From Treponema sp. UBA4267 (GTDB lineage Bacteria > Spirochaetota > Spirochaetia > Treponematales > Treponemataceae), in contig DGWD01000043.1 in NCBI GenBank assembly GCA_002395155.1, positions 1-46,242 of the forward strand: a DNA stretch of 46,242 nucleotides, in the 5' to 3' direction. The notes beneath the pieces are model-generated. The model saw only the letters and a list, made by a program, of their open reading frames with translations, was not told the origin of the DNA and made no database searches. How positions within the stretch are numbered: position 1 is the stretch's first letter; every line of letters starts with the position of its first letter. The translations under genes were made by a program, and so were the position numbers. Positions 8,005-16,944 of this stretch are shown here, piece by piece.

Positions 8005-9489
8005 TTACTCATAAAGTGGTGTAAGAATTTTTACAATCTTGTCATATTCAGCATAAGCTTTATTGTATGCAGCTACATTTTCTGCAATTGGGTTTGTACT
8101 CTTAGATTCATCAAGTTTGATGTGTTCTGCACAAAGCTGAGCAATATCACACTTACCAGACTGATTTTTCAAGCACCAGAGGGCCTGAACAGCACCACCA
8201 AGAGCAGCTGCTTCGTCCAAAAGTGGAACACGGATTGGAAGGTTCATAATATCTGCTGCAATCTGACGCCAGATAGGAGATTTTGAACCACCACCAATAA
8301 GGCGGATTTCCTTTGGCTGGAATCCAAGTTTACGGAAGGCTTCAAGTCCACCACGCATAGCAAATACTGCAGATTCAAGAGATGCACGAGCAATGTTAGC
8401 TCTATTTGTATTAGCTGATGTAAGGCCTGTAATACTTGCACGTCCGTTTGGAAGGTTTGGAGTTCGTTCCCCATTGAAGAAAGGAATTACCAGAACGCCT
8501 TCTGAACCACATGGAGCCTTAGAAGCTTCTCCATCAAGTTCTTTTACATCCATCTGGAAAAGTCCGCGAACAAATTCTGTAGCTACTGTACAGTTCATTG
8601 TACAAAGAAGTGGTAACCATCCGCCGGTAGAAGAACAGAAACCACTCAAACCGTTTGCAGGATCTGCAATTGGCTTGTCTGAATAACCGTAAAGAGTTCC
8701 AGAAGTTCCCATAGACATTGTAAGGAATCCATCTGCAACAGTACCAGTTCCTACAGCACCCATCATGTTGTCTCCACCACCGGCAGAAACAGGAATTCCT
8801 TCTGGAATGCCATAAGCCTTAGCAGCCTGTGCAGAAACTTTTCCAGCAGGGACAGAAGGTTCAATCAATTTAGGAAGGATATTGATAAGATTTGAATCGA
8901 TGATGTCACAAATCTTCTTTGACCAGGTGCGGTTCTTTGAATCGAATAAGGCAGTACCAGAAGCATCACCATATTCCATAACGTATTCGCCTGTAAGCTT
9001 CCAGTTCAAATAGTCGTGAGGAAGCATGATATATTTCAATGCGGCAAATGCATCTGCTTTATTGCGTTTGAGCCAGAGGATTTTTGGAGCGGTAAAACCA
9101 GTAAGCATAAGATTTCCAAGTGCATCTACAACTTTATTTGCACCACCAGCTGCTTCAGTAATGATTTTACATTCTTCTGTAGTTGATGTATCGCACCAGA
9201 GTTTGATGTTATACAAAGCTTTTCCATCTTTATTGAGCGGAACAAATCCGTGCTGCTGACCAGAAACACCAATAGCCTCAATTGTTTTTTTGTTTTCTGC
9301 AGAAAGTTTTCCAAAACAAACTTCAAGACCTTTATCAAACCATTCAGTCTTTTGTTCACGTGTTCCGTCTGCTTCGGAAATTAAATCCATTGGGCAAGAT
9401 GCCTTTTCTATAATTTCTTTCTTTTCGTAATCATAAATTACGACTTTCATACTCTGTGTTCCAAGATCGATACCTGCAACAGTTTTCAT
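8005..9489 (-). CDS. xylB: Xylulokinase
   Basis: A 494-residue FGGY carbohydrate kinase of normal length. It starts with the ATPase-fold phosphate loop GIDLGTQSMKVVIYD. It has the xylulokinase-type VSGQQHG and a C-terminal ATP-binding block IRLIGGGSKSPIWRQIAADI. It phosphorylates D-xylulose for the pentose phosphate pathway, which fits the GH10 xylanase nearby. The start has CAGGAGA about 11 bases upstream of ATG 9489. It is a single-gene unit with its own promoter and terminator. The specificity call rests on overall similarity to XylB; a related pentulose kinase remains possible. Confidence 0.88.
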   Translation of the reverse strand: MKTVAGIDLGTQSMKVVIYDYEKKEIIEKASCPMDLISEADGTREQKTEWFDKGLEVCFGKLSAENKKTIEAIGVSGQQHGFVPLNKDGKALYNIKLWCDTSTTEECKIITEAAGGANKVVDALGNLMLTGFTAPKILWLKRNKADAFAALKYIMLPHDYLNWKLTGEYVMEYGDASGTALFDSKNRTWSKKICDIIDSNLINILPKLIEPSVPAGKVSAQAAKAYGIPEGIPVSAGGGDNMMGAVGTGTVADGFLTMSMGTSGTLYGYSDKPIADPANGLSGFCSSTGGWLPLLCTMNCTVATEFVRGLFQMDVKELDGEASKAPCGSEGVLVIPFFNGERTPNLPNGRASITGLTSANTNRANIARASLESAVFAMRGGLEAFRKLGFQPKEIRLIGGGSKSPIWRQIAADIMNLPIRVPLLDEAAALGGAVQALWCLKNQSGKCDIAQLCAEHIKLDESKSTNPIAENVAAYNKAYAEYDKIVKILTPLYE

Positions 9490-9534
9490 TTTTCTATTTT
9501 CTCCTGTTTATTTGTTTCCAAAATAATATGCAAA

Positions 9535-9562
9535 ATTCTACAAGAATAAAACATGTAGTCAA
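9535..9562 (-). promoter_or_regulatory. xylB promoter
   Basis: TTGACT (9562-9557), 16-base spacer, TAGAAT (9540-9535) on the minus strand, about 45 bases before the start codon. Confidence 0.6.
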
Positions 9563-9575
9563 TTAGTAAATTTAC

Positions 9576-12512
9576 CTATTCATGCAGTTTGTATTCTTCA
9601 TCTGCATCAATGATTTCAATCATTTTATCTGCAATTTCCGGATCAAACTGAATTCCTCGATTCTTTACAATTTCGCTTCTTGCATCTTCCTGTGCCATAA
9701 ATTTTCTATAACTACGATTTGAAGTCATAGCATCATATGCATCGGCGACGGTGATAATTCTTGCAATTAATGGTATGTCAGTTTCCTGTAATCCATCTGG
9801 ATATCCTTTTCCATCAAATCTTTCATGATGACCTCGTACACCAACTGCAATATTTTTCATTGATGAAATTGAACTTAAAATCTGACTTCCAATTACAGAA
9901 TGTGTTTTAATGATGTTGTACTCCTCATCTGTAAGTTTTTCCGGCTTATTGATAATTGAGTCTGGAATTCCAATCTTTCCAATATCATGAAGCATAGCCG
10001 CATAATAAATCTCTTTTATTTCTTCATCATTCAAACCATAAGCACTTGCAAGCATTTTTGAATATTTTGCAACACGGGTAGAATGACCATTTGTATATTT
10101 ATCTTTTGCATCTATTGTGCCAACAAACGCTTCAATAACTTCTATAAAGAATTTTTCAGTTTTTCTCTGCTGTTTCTTCAAAGAATAAAGTTTTAAAGAA
10201 ACCAGAAGACAAATTATGGTAGTTATCATGGCAAGAACAAACACAATAAAGCCTGGTCTCTGCCAGATAAATGATTCTTTTATGATTTTTATACTTGCTG
10301 CATTTAAGCTCTGTACTTCATCACCATTTTCTGCAATTACAGAGAAAGTGTATTCTCCAGGGCCAAGGTTTGTATAAGAAGCAACTCGGATATCTGACCA
10401 GTCTGAATATTTTTCTTCAAATCCAGCAAGTTTTGTCTTAAACATAATTTGTTCTGAAGAAATAAAACTGATGCCTGTATAATTTATATTAAGTCGTTTT
10501 GTTTCAGCCGGCAGAACAATTGTTCCATCTATCACCGGATATTTTTCCCCATCAACAATCACATCTTCGATTTTTACTTCTGGTGGTGAATTTTTTGAAG
10601 CATTTCTAACCGGATCAAAAATAGTAAAACCGTCTATCAAAGTGAACCAGACTCTTCCCATATCATCTTTCATAGAAAGTGATGTAGAAGTAATTCCTCC
10701 TGAAGTAATACCATCCAGTCTGCCATAGAATTTCATGGATACATTAACTTTACGACCATCAAGAACATCCATTGCATCATTTTCTTTGATGTAGAAAATA
10801 CCACGGTTACTTGTACCCCAGATTCTTCCAGAAATATCTGGTATGAGCTGGAAAATACCATCCGTATTAAATCCATTTGAAGAGTTAAAATTAAAAATCC
10901 TTCCGTTTTTATAATAAGAAGCTCCAGTACCTGTACAAATCCAGATTTCTCCATCTTTAAAAGACTGAATCTTAAATACTACATTTCCGGCAAGACCAGT
11001 TTCTTTTGTAATTTTTTTGACAATTTCTCTATCTTTTAAGATAAAAATTCCACCACCGTCAGTTCCAACCCAGACTGTTCCGTCAGGATTTTCATAAAGA
11101 CACATGATGTAATCGTTATCTAAATCTTCGCCTTTTGCAATATTCTGAATTTTTCCAGTTTTTCCATCAACAATTGAAAGACCTGTTGTAGTTCCAATGT
11201 ATAAATCACCATTATTGAGTTCTTCGGCAACACGAACTCGATTTCCAATAATTCCCTTTTCTTTTGTCCAGGCCTGAATGCTTCCATCAAGATTGAACTT
11301 TAACTGTCCAAATTTTTCATAAGTTGAAACTAAAAGTGCACCATTCTTAGTAACAGATAAGTGACGGATACGGACATTTTTACAATATTCAGTAATACTA
11401 TTTGTGATAAAAGAATTATTCTGATAGCAGTAAAGTCCGTTATCGCCAGCAATCCAGACAACCTTTCTAAAAGAATCCTGAGCAATTGCATTTACTGTAG
11501 TATGCATTCCAACTGTCTGGAATTTTCCATAACTTAATTTCTGAACTCCACCATGATCAGTTGCAATCCAGATATTTTTTTCTTTATCTTCTATGATTTT
11601 TCCAACACTGTCGTCAGAAAGTCCTTTACTTTTATCATAATAAGAATAAAGCCCGTCATGATAAATTGTGATTCCATTATCCAGTCCAAACCAGATATTT
11701 CTTGCTGAATCCTGATAAATTGTTGAAACAATTGTTCCTTTCTGAGCTCCGTATCCAAGATTATGGAGGACTTCTTCATCGGCCGAAATTTTTACTGCAT
11801 AGTATGGGGCAACTCCAAACCAGTAAGCTCCGTTTGAATCCTGATTAATTGCTGTTACAACTGGATTATTTATTACATGAATACCATCATAGATAGAAAA
11901 TTTTCCGTTTGCATAAACATAAAGTCCATTTTCAGCCCTGGTTACAATCCAGATTCTACCAGCTGTATCACAATACATTTGAGCTACAATAAAATGATTA
12001 TCAAGCGGAATATCATTAAATCCTTCTCTTTTTTCCAGTTTGTAATCTTTGCCAACACAGTTTACACCCGATGCAGTTCCAATCCAGATATTTCCATCTT
12101 TATCTTCACAAAATGAACGGATTGAATTGTTTGTAAGTCCATTTTCGGTTGTAAAAGAAATGATATCGCCACTTGGTCTAAGACAGTAGGCACCTTCATC
12201 ATTTGATCCTACCCAGAAATTTCCTTTTGAATCCTGCATAATCGAACGTGCAGAAAGGAATCCATATCTTGAATCATAATATTTGTTATAAGTTAAAAAA
12301 CGAACACCATCAAAGCGGGTTAGACCACCATAAGTTCCAAAATAAATATATCCTTCTTTACTCTGATATATATCTGTTATAGAATTTCCTGGCATGCCAT
12401 CTTCCACCGTCCAGGTTTTACTTACATAATCTTTAAAAAAAGTATCTTTTGTCTGAGCCCAGAAAACTGCTGAAAATATAGACAGACTAAAAACAAGTAA
12501 TAATTTTTTCAT
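9576..12512 (-). CDS. Periplasmic beta-propeller sensor fused to a cytoplasmic HD-GYP phosphodiesterase
   Basis: 978 residues. A signal peptide (MKKLLLVFSLSIFSAVFWAQ) precedes many two-component-regulator propeller repeats of the form GxIWIGTxxG / DxxGxIWxxTxxG (residues ~35-640), then a Y_Y_Y-type domain, one membrane helix near 755-775, and a C-terminal HD-GYP domain with NGHSTRVAKYSKML, LHDIGKIGIPD near 839, HHERFDGKGYPDGL, and DAYDAMTSNRSYR. The HD-GYP residues for metal binding and c-di-GMP hydrolysis look complete. The usual output for such propellers is a histidine kinase or AraC-type domain; here it is second-messenger turnover. The ATG shares one base with the MATE stop (TAATG), so translation is coupled. 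Confidence 0.92.
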   Translation of the reverse strand: MKKLLLVFSLSIFSAVFWAQTKDTFFKDYVSKTWTVEDGMPGNSITDIYQSKEGYIYFGTYGGLTRFDGVRFLTYNKYYDSRYGFLSARSIMQDSKGNFWVGSNDEGAYCLRPSGDIISFTTENGLTNNSIRSFCEDKDGNIWIGTASGVNCVGKDYKLEKREGFNDIPLDNHFIVAQMYCDTAGRIWIVTRAENGLYVYANGKFSIYDGIHVINNPVVTAINQDSNGAYWFGVAPYYAVKISADEEVLHNLGYGAQKGTIVSTIYQDSARNIWFGLDNGITIYHDGLYSYYDKSKGLSDDSVGKIIEDKEKNIWIATDHGGVQKLSYGKFQTVGMHTTVNAIAQDSFRKVVWIAGDNGLYCYQNNSFITNSITEYCKNVRIRHLSVTKNGALLVSTYEKFGQLKFNLDGSIQAWTKEKGIIGNRVRVAEELNNGDLYIGTTTGLSIVDGKTGKIQNIAKGEDLDNDYIMCLYENPDGTVWVGTDGGGIFILKDREIVKKITKETGLAGNVVFKIQSFKDGEIWICTGTGASYYKNGRIFNFNSSNGFNTDGIFQLIPDISGRIWGTSNRGIFYIKENDAMDVLDGRKVNVSMKFYGRLDGITSGGITSTSLSMKDDMGRVWFTLIDGFTIFDPVRNASKNSPPEVKIEDVIVDGEKYPVIDGTIVLPAETKRLNINYTGISFISSEQIMFKTKLAGFEEKYSDWSDIRVASYTNLGPGEYTFSVIAENGDEVQSLNAASIKIIKESFIWQRPGFIVFVLAMITTIICLLVSLKLYSLKKQQRKTEKFFIEVIEAFVGTIDAKDKYTNGHSTRVAKYSKMLASAYGLNDEEIKEIYYAAMLHDIGKIGIPDSIINKPEKLTDEEYNIIKTHSVIGSQILSSISSMKNIAVGVRGHHERFDGKGYPDGLQETDIPLIARIITVADAYDAMTSNRSYRKFMAQEDARSEIVKNRGIQFDPEIADKMIEIIDADEEYKLHE

Positions 12513-13876
12513 TAAGAATTCTCCTGTTTTTTTAATTTTCTAAACAACCATACAGCAAAAGGAATTGCTGCCAATGCACTAAGGAAATCTGCTACAAACT
12601 GTGTTATTTCTACACCTGTAAGGCCCATTATTGACGGTAAAATTAAAATTGCAGGTATAAAAAATACACCCTGTCTGTTCATAGAAAGAAAAGTTGCCTG
12701 TTTTACATGTCTTGTTGACTGCATTAACATATTTGTTCCAACAATCAGTGGGTGGAATGGTATAAAAGCAGCCTGATATCTTAAAGCAACCGTTCCAACC
12801 TGAACTACCAGGTCGTCATCACGGAAGGCACGAAGAATCTGAGGAGCAAAAATTATACAAAATCCTGCAAGAAAACTCATAAGACAAAATCCGCTTATAA
12901 CCATAAAAACCCAGGCTTTAAAAACTCTGTCATATCTTTTTGCTCCATAATTATAACCGCTTACTGGACTGAAGCCCTGTCCAATTCCAATCATAATTGA
13001 AGCAATAAACATACAAATCTTTGTGACAATTGACATAGCGGCAATACCAGAATCTCCACCGTATCGTCCTGCCATTGTGTTTAAAAGAATTGTTGCTATA
13101 CTTGCCAGTCCCTGTCGTGCTAAGGAAGGAACCCCTGTATAAATTATTTTACCAAGAATTTTAGGTTTTCCAAATAAATTTATACTTATATGGCAAATTA
13201 CCTTTTTTCTTAAATACCAGCTTAAAAGAATTGAAAAACTTATAGTCTGACTGATTAAGGTTGCAATTGCCGCTCCACTAATTCCAAGCTTAAATCCAAA
13301 AATAAAAATTGGATCCAACGCTATATTGATTAAACCACCAGAAGTAAGGGCAATCATTGATAAAAATGATTTTCCTTCTGAACGCAGACTGTTATTTAAT
13401 ACAAAAGAGGCACACATAAATGGTGCACCAAGAAAAATAAAACGGGCATAATCATTTGCATAAGGCAAAACAGCTTCAGAAGCACCAACCAGTCTCATAA
13501 ACTGTGATGAAAAAAGGACTCCTAAAACAAGAATTACACCACCAAAACCTAAGGCTGAAAAAAATGCAGTTGAAGAAATTACAGAAGCTTCATCATTTTT
13601 CTTCTGACCAAGTTTTATAGAAATCAAACTTCCAGCACCCATACCAAGAGTAAAACCAAAAGCCTGAATTATAGACATGATTGGAAATACAATACCAACA
13701 GCTGCACTCGCCTGAGTATTTATCTGTGATACAAAAAATGTATCCGCCATGTTGTAAATAGAAGTTACAAGCATGGAAATAACCGTAGGAATAGCTAAAG
13801 TTGTAATCAATTTCGAAACAGGTTCATTCACCATTTTATTGAACTGTTGGTCAGCTGTAATATTTTTATTGTTCAT
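12512..13876 (-). CDS. MATE family multidrug/sodium antiporter
   Basis: 454 residues with about 12 hydrophobic segments and MATE/DinF-type sequence (VSKLITTLAIPTVISML, NMADTFFVSQ, GIGQGFSPVSGYNYGAKR). It is predicted to export drugs or metabolites by cation antiport across the inner membrane. I chose ATG 13876 (MNNKNITADQQF) rather than the upstream in-frame TTG at 13903. Neither has a Shine-Dalgarno; a TACAAT box ends 6 bases before ATG 13876, which suggests a leaderless start. It is followed directly by the HD-GYP sensor gene with a one-base overlap, so the sensor may respond to something linked to transport. Confidence 0.88.
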   Translation of the reverse strand: MNNKNITADQQFNKMVNEPVSKLITTLAIPTVISMLVTSIYNMADTFFVSQINTQASAAVGIVFPIMSIIQAFGFTLGMGAGSLISIKLGQKKNDEASVISSTAFFSALGFGGVILVLGVLFSSQFMRLVGASEAVLPYANDYARFIFLGAPFMCASFVLNNSLRSEGKSFLSMIALTSGGLINIALDPIFIFGFKLGISGAAIATLISQTISFSILLSWYLRKKVICHISINLFGKPKILGKIIYTGVPSLARQGLASIATILLNTMAGRYGGDSGIAAMSIVTKICMFIASIMIGIGQGFSPVSGYNYGAKRYDRVFKAWVFMVISGFCLMSFLAGFCIIFAPQILRAFRDDDLVVQVGTVALRYQAAFIPFHPLIVGTNMLMQSTRHVKQATFLSMNRQGVFFIPAILILPSIMGLTGVEITQFVADFLSALAAIPFAVWLFRKLKKQENS

Positions 13877-13950
13877 AAATATATTGTAATTTGTTTTAAA
13901 CAAAAAACATAGTTAGAGGCCTACATTGAACGATAGAAATCTTCATATAA

Positions 13951-13979
13951 TTGATTATTTTTTCAATCTTCTTTAATAT
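13951..13979 (+). promoter_or_regulatory. Promoter of the unknown gene at 13987 (leaderless)
   Basis: TTGATT (13951-13956), exact 17-base spacer, TAATAT (13974-13979), then seven bases to ATG 13987. Transcription would start at or next to the A of ATG. Confidence 0.65.
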
Positions 13980-13986
13980 CTTAATT

Positions 13987-14508
13987 ATGATTAAACAAGC
14001 CGATATTCTTTCAGAATTTTTAGACAAAGACACTATAAATGCACTCTCAGATTTTCTTGATAAAAAGAATGGCTACGATTCATCTGCTGATAAAATTGCA
14101 AAAGCTTTTGGCTCAAGCAAAGATATTTCTAAGTTAGATGAAGAGGGAGTTTCAAAACTTGTCGCTAGCTTTAAAAACAACCTTACACTTTTGATTCAAA
14201 AGACTTGGGTTGAAAAATCAGATATTGCATTAAAAGATCAACTTTTATACCAGTTAGATATTTTCCTGGGAAATAATGCATGGACAGATAACTACGTTCT
14301 CTTCCTTCAGATTATTAACCAGGCTGTATTCCTTATGTTTGGACAGAAACCAGATTCTTCTGACTTTGCTGAATATACTCTCCGTATTGACCCAGAATTT
14401 GGTATTTTCTGGTGGTACATTTCAAACCTTCCTCCCAAAGCTGACTGGTCAGAAGACAAGTGCCGGCTTGCCATGATGTTAGGAATGTACTTCTTAGCAA
14501 ATTACTAA
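13987..14508 (+). CDS. Unknown 173-residue soluble protein
   Basis: I do not recognise this protein. It is mostly helical, without signal peptide or membrane segment, acidic in the N-terminal half (ILSEFLDKDTINALSDFLDK), and aromatic-rich near the C-terminus (PEFGIFWWYISNLPPKADW). The length and the clean promoter plus terminator argue for a real gene. ATG 13987 (MIKQADIL) is used because the promoter spacing places the transcript start there; the longer reading from 13951 would begin inside the promoter. It stands between a divergent MATE gene and proA, with no functional hint from either. Confidence 0.7.
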   Translation: MIKQADILSEFLDKDTINALSDFLDKKNGYDSSADKIAKAFGSSKDISKLDEEGVSKLVASFKNNLTLLIQKTWVEKSDIALKDQLLYQLDIFLGNNAWTDNYVLFLQIINQAVFLMFGQKPDSSDFAEYTLRIDPEFGIFWWYISNLPPKADWSEDKCRLAMMLGMYFLANY

Positions 14509-14511
14509 TTG

Positions 14512-14527
14512 GTGGTTAAATAACCAC
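14512..14527. other. 16-bp near-palindrome between the unknown gene and proA
   Basis: GTGGTTAAATAACCAC. It lies 3 bases after the stop codon and about 25 bases before the predicted proA -35. It could be an operator or part of the 3' structure; nothing decides between them. Confidence 0.35.
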
Positions 14528-14531
14528 ATAG

Positions 14532-14560
14532 ACCGGAGCTTGTATAGTTCCGGTTTTTTT
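14532..14560 (+). terminator. Terminator before proA
   Basis: ACCGGA (14532-14537) pairs with TCCGGT (14549-14554), followed by a seven-T run. It ends the upstream gene. Because it sits only 24 bases before proA, it could also act as an attenuator. Confidence 0.8.
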
Positions 14561-14568
14561 ATTTATAT
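14540..14568 (+). promoter_or_regulatory. Predicted proAB promoter overlapping the terminator
   Basis: TTGTAT (14540-14545), 17-base spacer, TTATAT (14563-14568). The -35 lies in the loop of the terminator hairpin. Confidence 0.4.
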
Positions 14569-14583
14569 TTCCAGGAGGAAAAA

Positions 14584-15831
14584 ATGGATATTCAAAAAAT
14601 CTCTTCTTCACTTAGAACAGCCTCTCAAAAACTGGCTCTTCAGAATGCTCAAATCAAAAACAGAGTTCTTTCTGAAGTTGCAGATGCTCTGAATGCAAAT
14701 CGCCAGTCCATCATCGAAGCAAATAAAAAAGATATTGATGCAGGCCGCTCAAATGGAATGTCAGAATCTTTAATTGACCGTTTAATGCTGGATGATAAAA
14801 GAATAAACGGAATTGTCGAAAGTCTTAAAATTGTGATTGGACAGACCGACCCCATTGGTGAAGAAATTGCAGGATGGAAAACTCCAAATGGTTTGAATAT
14901 CCGCCAGGTAAGAGTTCCTCTTGGAGTTGTTTCAATTATTTACGAAAGCAGACCAAATGTTACTGTTGATGCATTCAGTCTGGCTTACAAAAGTGGAAAT
15001 GCCATTTTACTTCGCGGATCTTCATCAGCCTATAATTCCAACAAAGAAATTGTAAGGGTGATTAAAGAAGCCCTTTCTAAAACTGAAGATGGAATTCCAG
15101 AAGCAATTGAACTTGTTGAAGTTCGCGAACATGACCACAGCGATGTAGACCAGATTCTTAATGCTGTAGGATTGATTGACGTAGTTCTTCCACGCGGAGG
15201 AAAAAAATTAATTCAAAATGTTGTTTCAAATGCCCGCATTCCTGTAATTGAAACTGGATCAGGTGTCTGCCATCTTTATATAGATGAAGATGCAGATTTG
15301 GAGATGGCATGTAAAGTTGCTGAAAATGCAAAAATCCAGCGACCAAGTGTTTGTAACGCTATTGAATGTATTGTAGTTCATTCTAAAATTGCAGAAAAAT
15401 TCCTGCCAATGCTGGAAAAAACTTTCAACGGCAGAGTAAAACTTCATGCAGACCAAAAGGCAATTAAATATCTCAAAAATGCACTTCCAGCCACAGAGGA
15501 AGATTTTGGAAACGAATACCTTGATTATGAATGCTGCGTAAAAGTTGTAGAAAGCATTGAAGAAGCAATCTCTTATATCAACAGTCATAATACAAAACAC
15601 AGTGAATCCATCATCACAGAAAGCCGTTCTAAAGCAAGACTTTTCCAGTCGATGATTGATGCAAGTTGTGTTTATGTAAATGCCAGTACACGTTTTACAG
15701 ATGGCGGAGAATTCGGATTTGGAGCAGAACTTGGTATTTCAACCCAAAAACTGCATGCCCGTGGACCAATGGGAATAAAAGCTTTAACCACAACAAAATA
15801 CCTGATTGATGGTGAAGGTCAGATTAGGTGA
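14584..15831 (+). CDS. proA: Gamma-glutamyl phosphate reductase
   Basis: 415 residues, the full length for ProA. Aldehyde-dehydrogenase fold with VPLGVVSIIYESRPNVT, the catalytic Cys257 in PSVCNAIE, and the C-terminal FTDGGEFGFGAELGISTQ and HARGPMG motifs. It reduces glutamyl-5-phosphate to the semialdehyde in proline synthesis. AGGAGG lies just before ATG. proB follows after 32 bp in the same direction; the reverse of the usual proB-proA order. proC is 16 kb away beyond the defence island. Confidence 0.96.
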   Translation: MDIQKISSSLRTASQKLALQNAQIKNRVLSEVADALNANRQSIIEANKKDIDAGRSNGMSESLIDRLMLDDKRINGIVESLKIVIGQTDPIGEEIAGWKTPNGLNIRQVRVPLGVVSIIYESRPNVTVDAFSLAYKSGNAILLRGSSSAYNSNKEIVRVIKEALSKTEDGIPEAIELVEVREHDHSDVDQILNAVGLIDVVLPRGGKKLIQNVVSNARIPVIETGSGVCHLYIDEDADLEMACKVAENAKIQRPSVCNAIECIVVHSKIAEKFLPMLEKTFNGRVKLHADQKAIKYLKNALPATEEDFGNEYLDYECCVKVVESIEEAISYINSHNTKHSESIITESRSKARLFQSMIDASCVYVNASTRFTDGGEFGFGAELGISTQKLHARGPMGIKALTTTKYLIDGEGQIR

Positions 15832-15863
15832 TAGGTTCTAGGTGATAGTATTAGGAGTAAATT

Positions 15864-16658
15864 ATGGGAAATATTTGTGAAAGTTTGAAAAAAGCTCGTA
15901 AAATTGTTATTAAGATTGGTTCGAACACCCTTGCAAAAGCAGATGGAACAATCAACCTGGAATTTATGCTTTCTTTTGCAGAACAATGTGCCAGCCTTAT
16001 TAAACAGGGAAAACAAATTATTCTGGTTTCTTCTGGAGCTCAGGTTGCAGGCGTTTCTACAACAAAAGAATGGGCCCGCAAAAAGGATGTTCACTACCGT
16101 CAGGCCCTCTGTTCTATTGGCCAGGTTGAACTTATGCATCAGTGGCGTAAAGCCTTCCAGAAACAGGATCTTCACATTGGTCAGCTCCTGCTCACAAAAG
16201 ATGATTTTGAAAATGAACACAGAAGTCTGAATATTCGAAATACTTTATTTACCCTGGTAGATGAAGGAGTTGTTCCAATCATCAACGAAAATGACAGCGT
16301 AAGTTTTGATGAAATTAAAATTGGTGATAACGACAATCTTTCTGCTCTCACAGCAATTCTCTGGTCAGCAGATTTACTGATTCTTTTCAGCGATATTGAT
16401 GGCATCTACACTGATAATCCTAAAACAAATCCGGATGCCAAGCTGATTGAAACTGTTGATTCAATTCCAGAACTGAGAAAATCAATTAAGATTGGTGATA
16501 CAAATGCTTTTGGCACCGGCGGCATGGAGACAAAAATCCAGGCAGCAGAAAAGGTAACTGAATACGGTATTGAAATGCTGCTGGCTAACGGCGGTAAACA
16601 GAAGGCACTTACTAGCTTGTTAGACGAAAACTCTAAAGGCACAATGTTTTCAGCCTAG
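15864..16658 (+). CDS. proB: Glutamate 5-kinase, short form without PUA domain
   Basis: 264 residues containing only the amino-acid-kinase domain: KIVIKIGSNTLAK, VSSGAQVAG, NENDSVSFDEIKIGDND and GTGGMETKIQAAE. Many ProB proteins carry a C-terminal PUA domain of about 100 residues, which is absent here and was never in this frame, since a stop is followed at once by a terminator. It makes glutamyl-5-phosphate for ProA. TTAGGAG lies before ATG. Feedback control by proline lies in the kinase domain in known enzymes, so loss of PUA need not remove it. Confidence 0.95.
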   Translation: MGNICESLKKARKIVIKIGSNTLAKADGTINLEFMLSFAEQCASLIKQGKQIILVSSGAQVAGVSTTKEWARKKDVHYRQALCSIGQVELMHQWRKAFQKQDLHIGQLLLTKDDFENEHRSLNIRNTLFTLVDEGVVPIINENDSVSFDEIKIGDNDNLSALTAILWSADLLILFSDIDGIYTDNPKTNPDAKLIETVDSIPELRKSIKIGDTNAFGTGGMETKIQAAEKVTEYGIEMLLANGGKQKALTSLLDENSKGTMFSA

Positions 16659-16662
16659 TGTC

Positions 16663-16690
16663 ATCCCCTGGCTTGACCAGGGGATCTTTT
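16663..16690 (+). terminator. proAB terminator, also a dispersed-repeat-like hairpin
   Basis: ATCCCCTGG (16663-16671) pairs with CCAGGGGAT (16677-16685) around CTTGA, then CTTTT. The form TCATCCCC-TGG-CTTGA-CCA-GGGGATC resembles hairpin repeats found in many copies in other bacterial genomes. Confidence 0.8.
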
Positions 16691-16697
16691 CTAACTA

Positions 16698-16944
16698 CTA
16701 AATCTTCTTCAACTTATCCAAAAATCCGTTTAATACTTTTTCATTAATTTCAGGATTCATCTGATTAATCTTTCTTGCAATCTTTTCAGCATAAATAACT
16801 GTAATCAAATCTGCTTCAACAAGTTTTAAAAGCATTTGTAATCCCCAGACTACAGTTCCACCTGCTGCTTCACAATGTTTACGCAGAGCTTTGTCATGAG
16901 TAATCTATAAGTATGTTTGCATCACAAATTGCAATTACAGCCAT
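16698..16944 (-). pseudogene. Broken PIN-domain toxin gene (internal deletion with frameshift)
   Basis: ATG 16944 overlaps the 3' end of the XRE/ImmA gene by 10 bp and reads MAVIAICDANILIDYS before TGA at 16896-16894. This is the typical start of a PIN domain with its first catalytic Asp. One base out of frame, from about 16904, an open frame reads ITHDKALRKHCEAAGG, VVWGLQMLLKLVEADL and ends with TAG at 16700-16698; this is the typical C-terminal third of a PIN protein. About 80-100 residues, including the central acidic positions, are missing. An intact protein would be about 170 residues. The deletion makes nuclease activity very unlikely. The arrangement suggests the toxin of an XRE-ImmA/PIN pair. 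Confidence 0.75.

Noticed and set aside
13877..13903. MATE start at TTG 13903
   Set aside because: The extra residues are not typical of MATE proteins and would contain the -10 box; ATG 13876 fits better.
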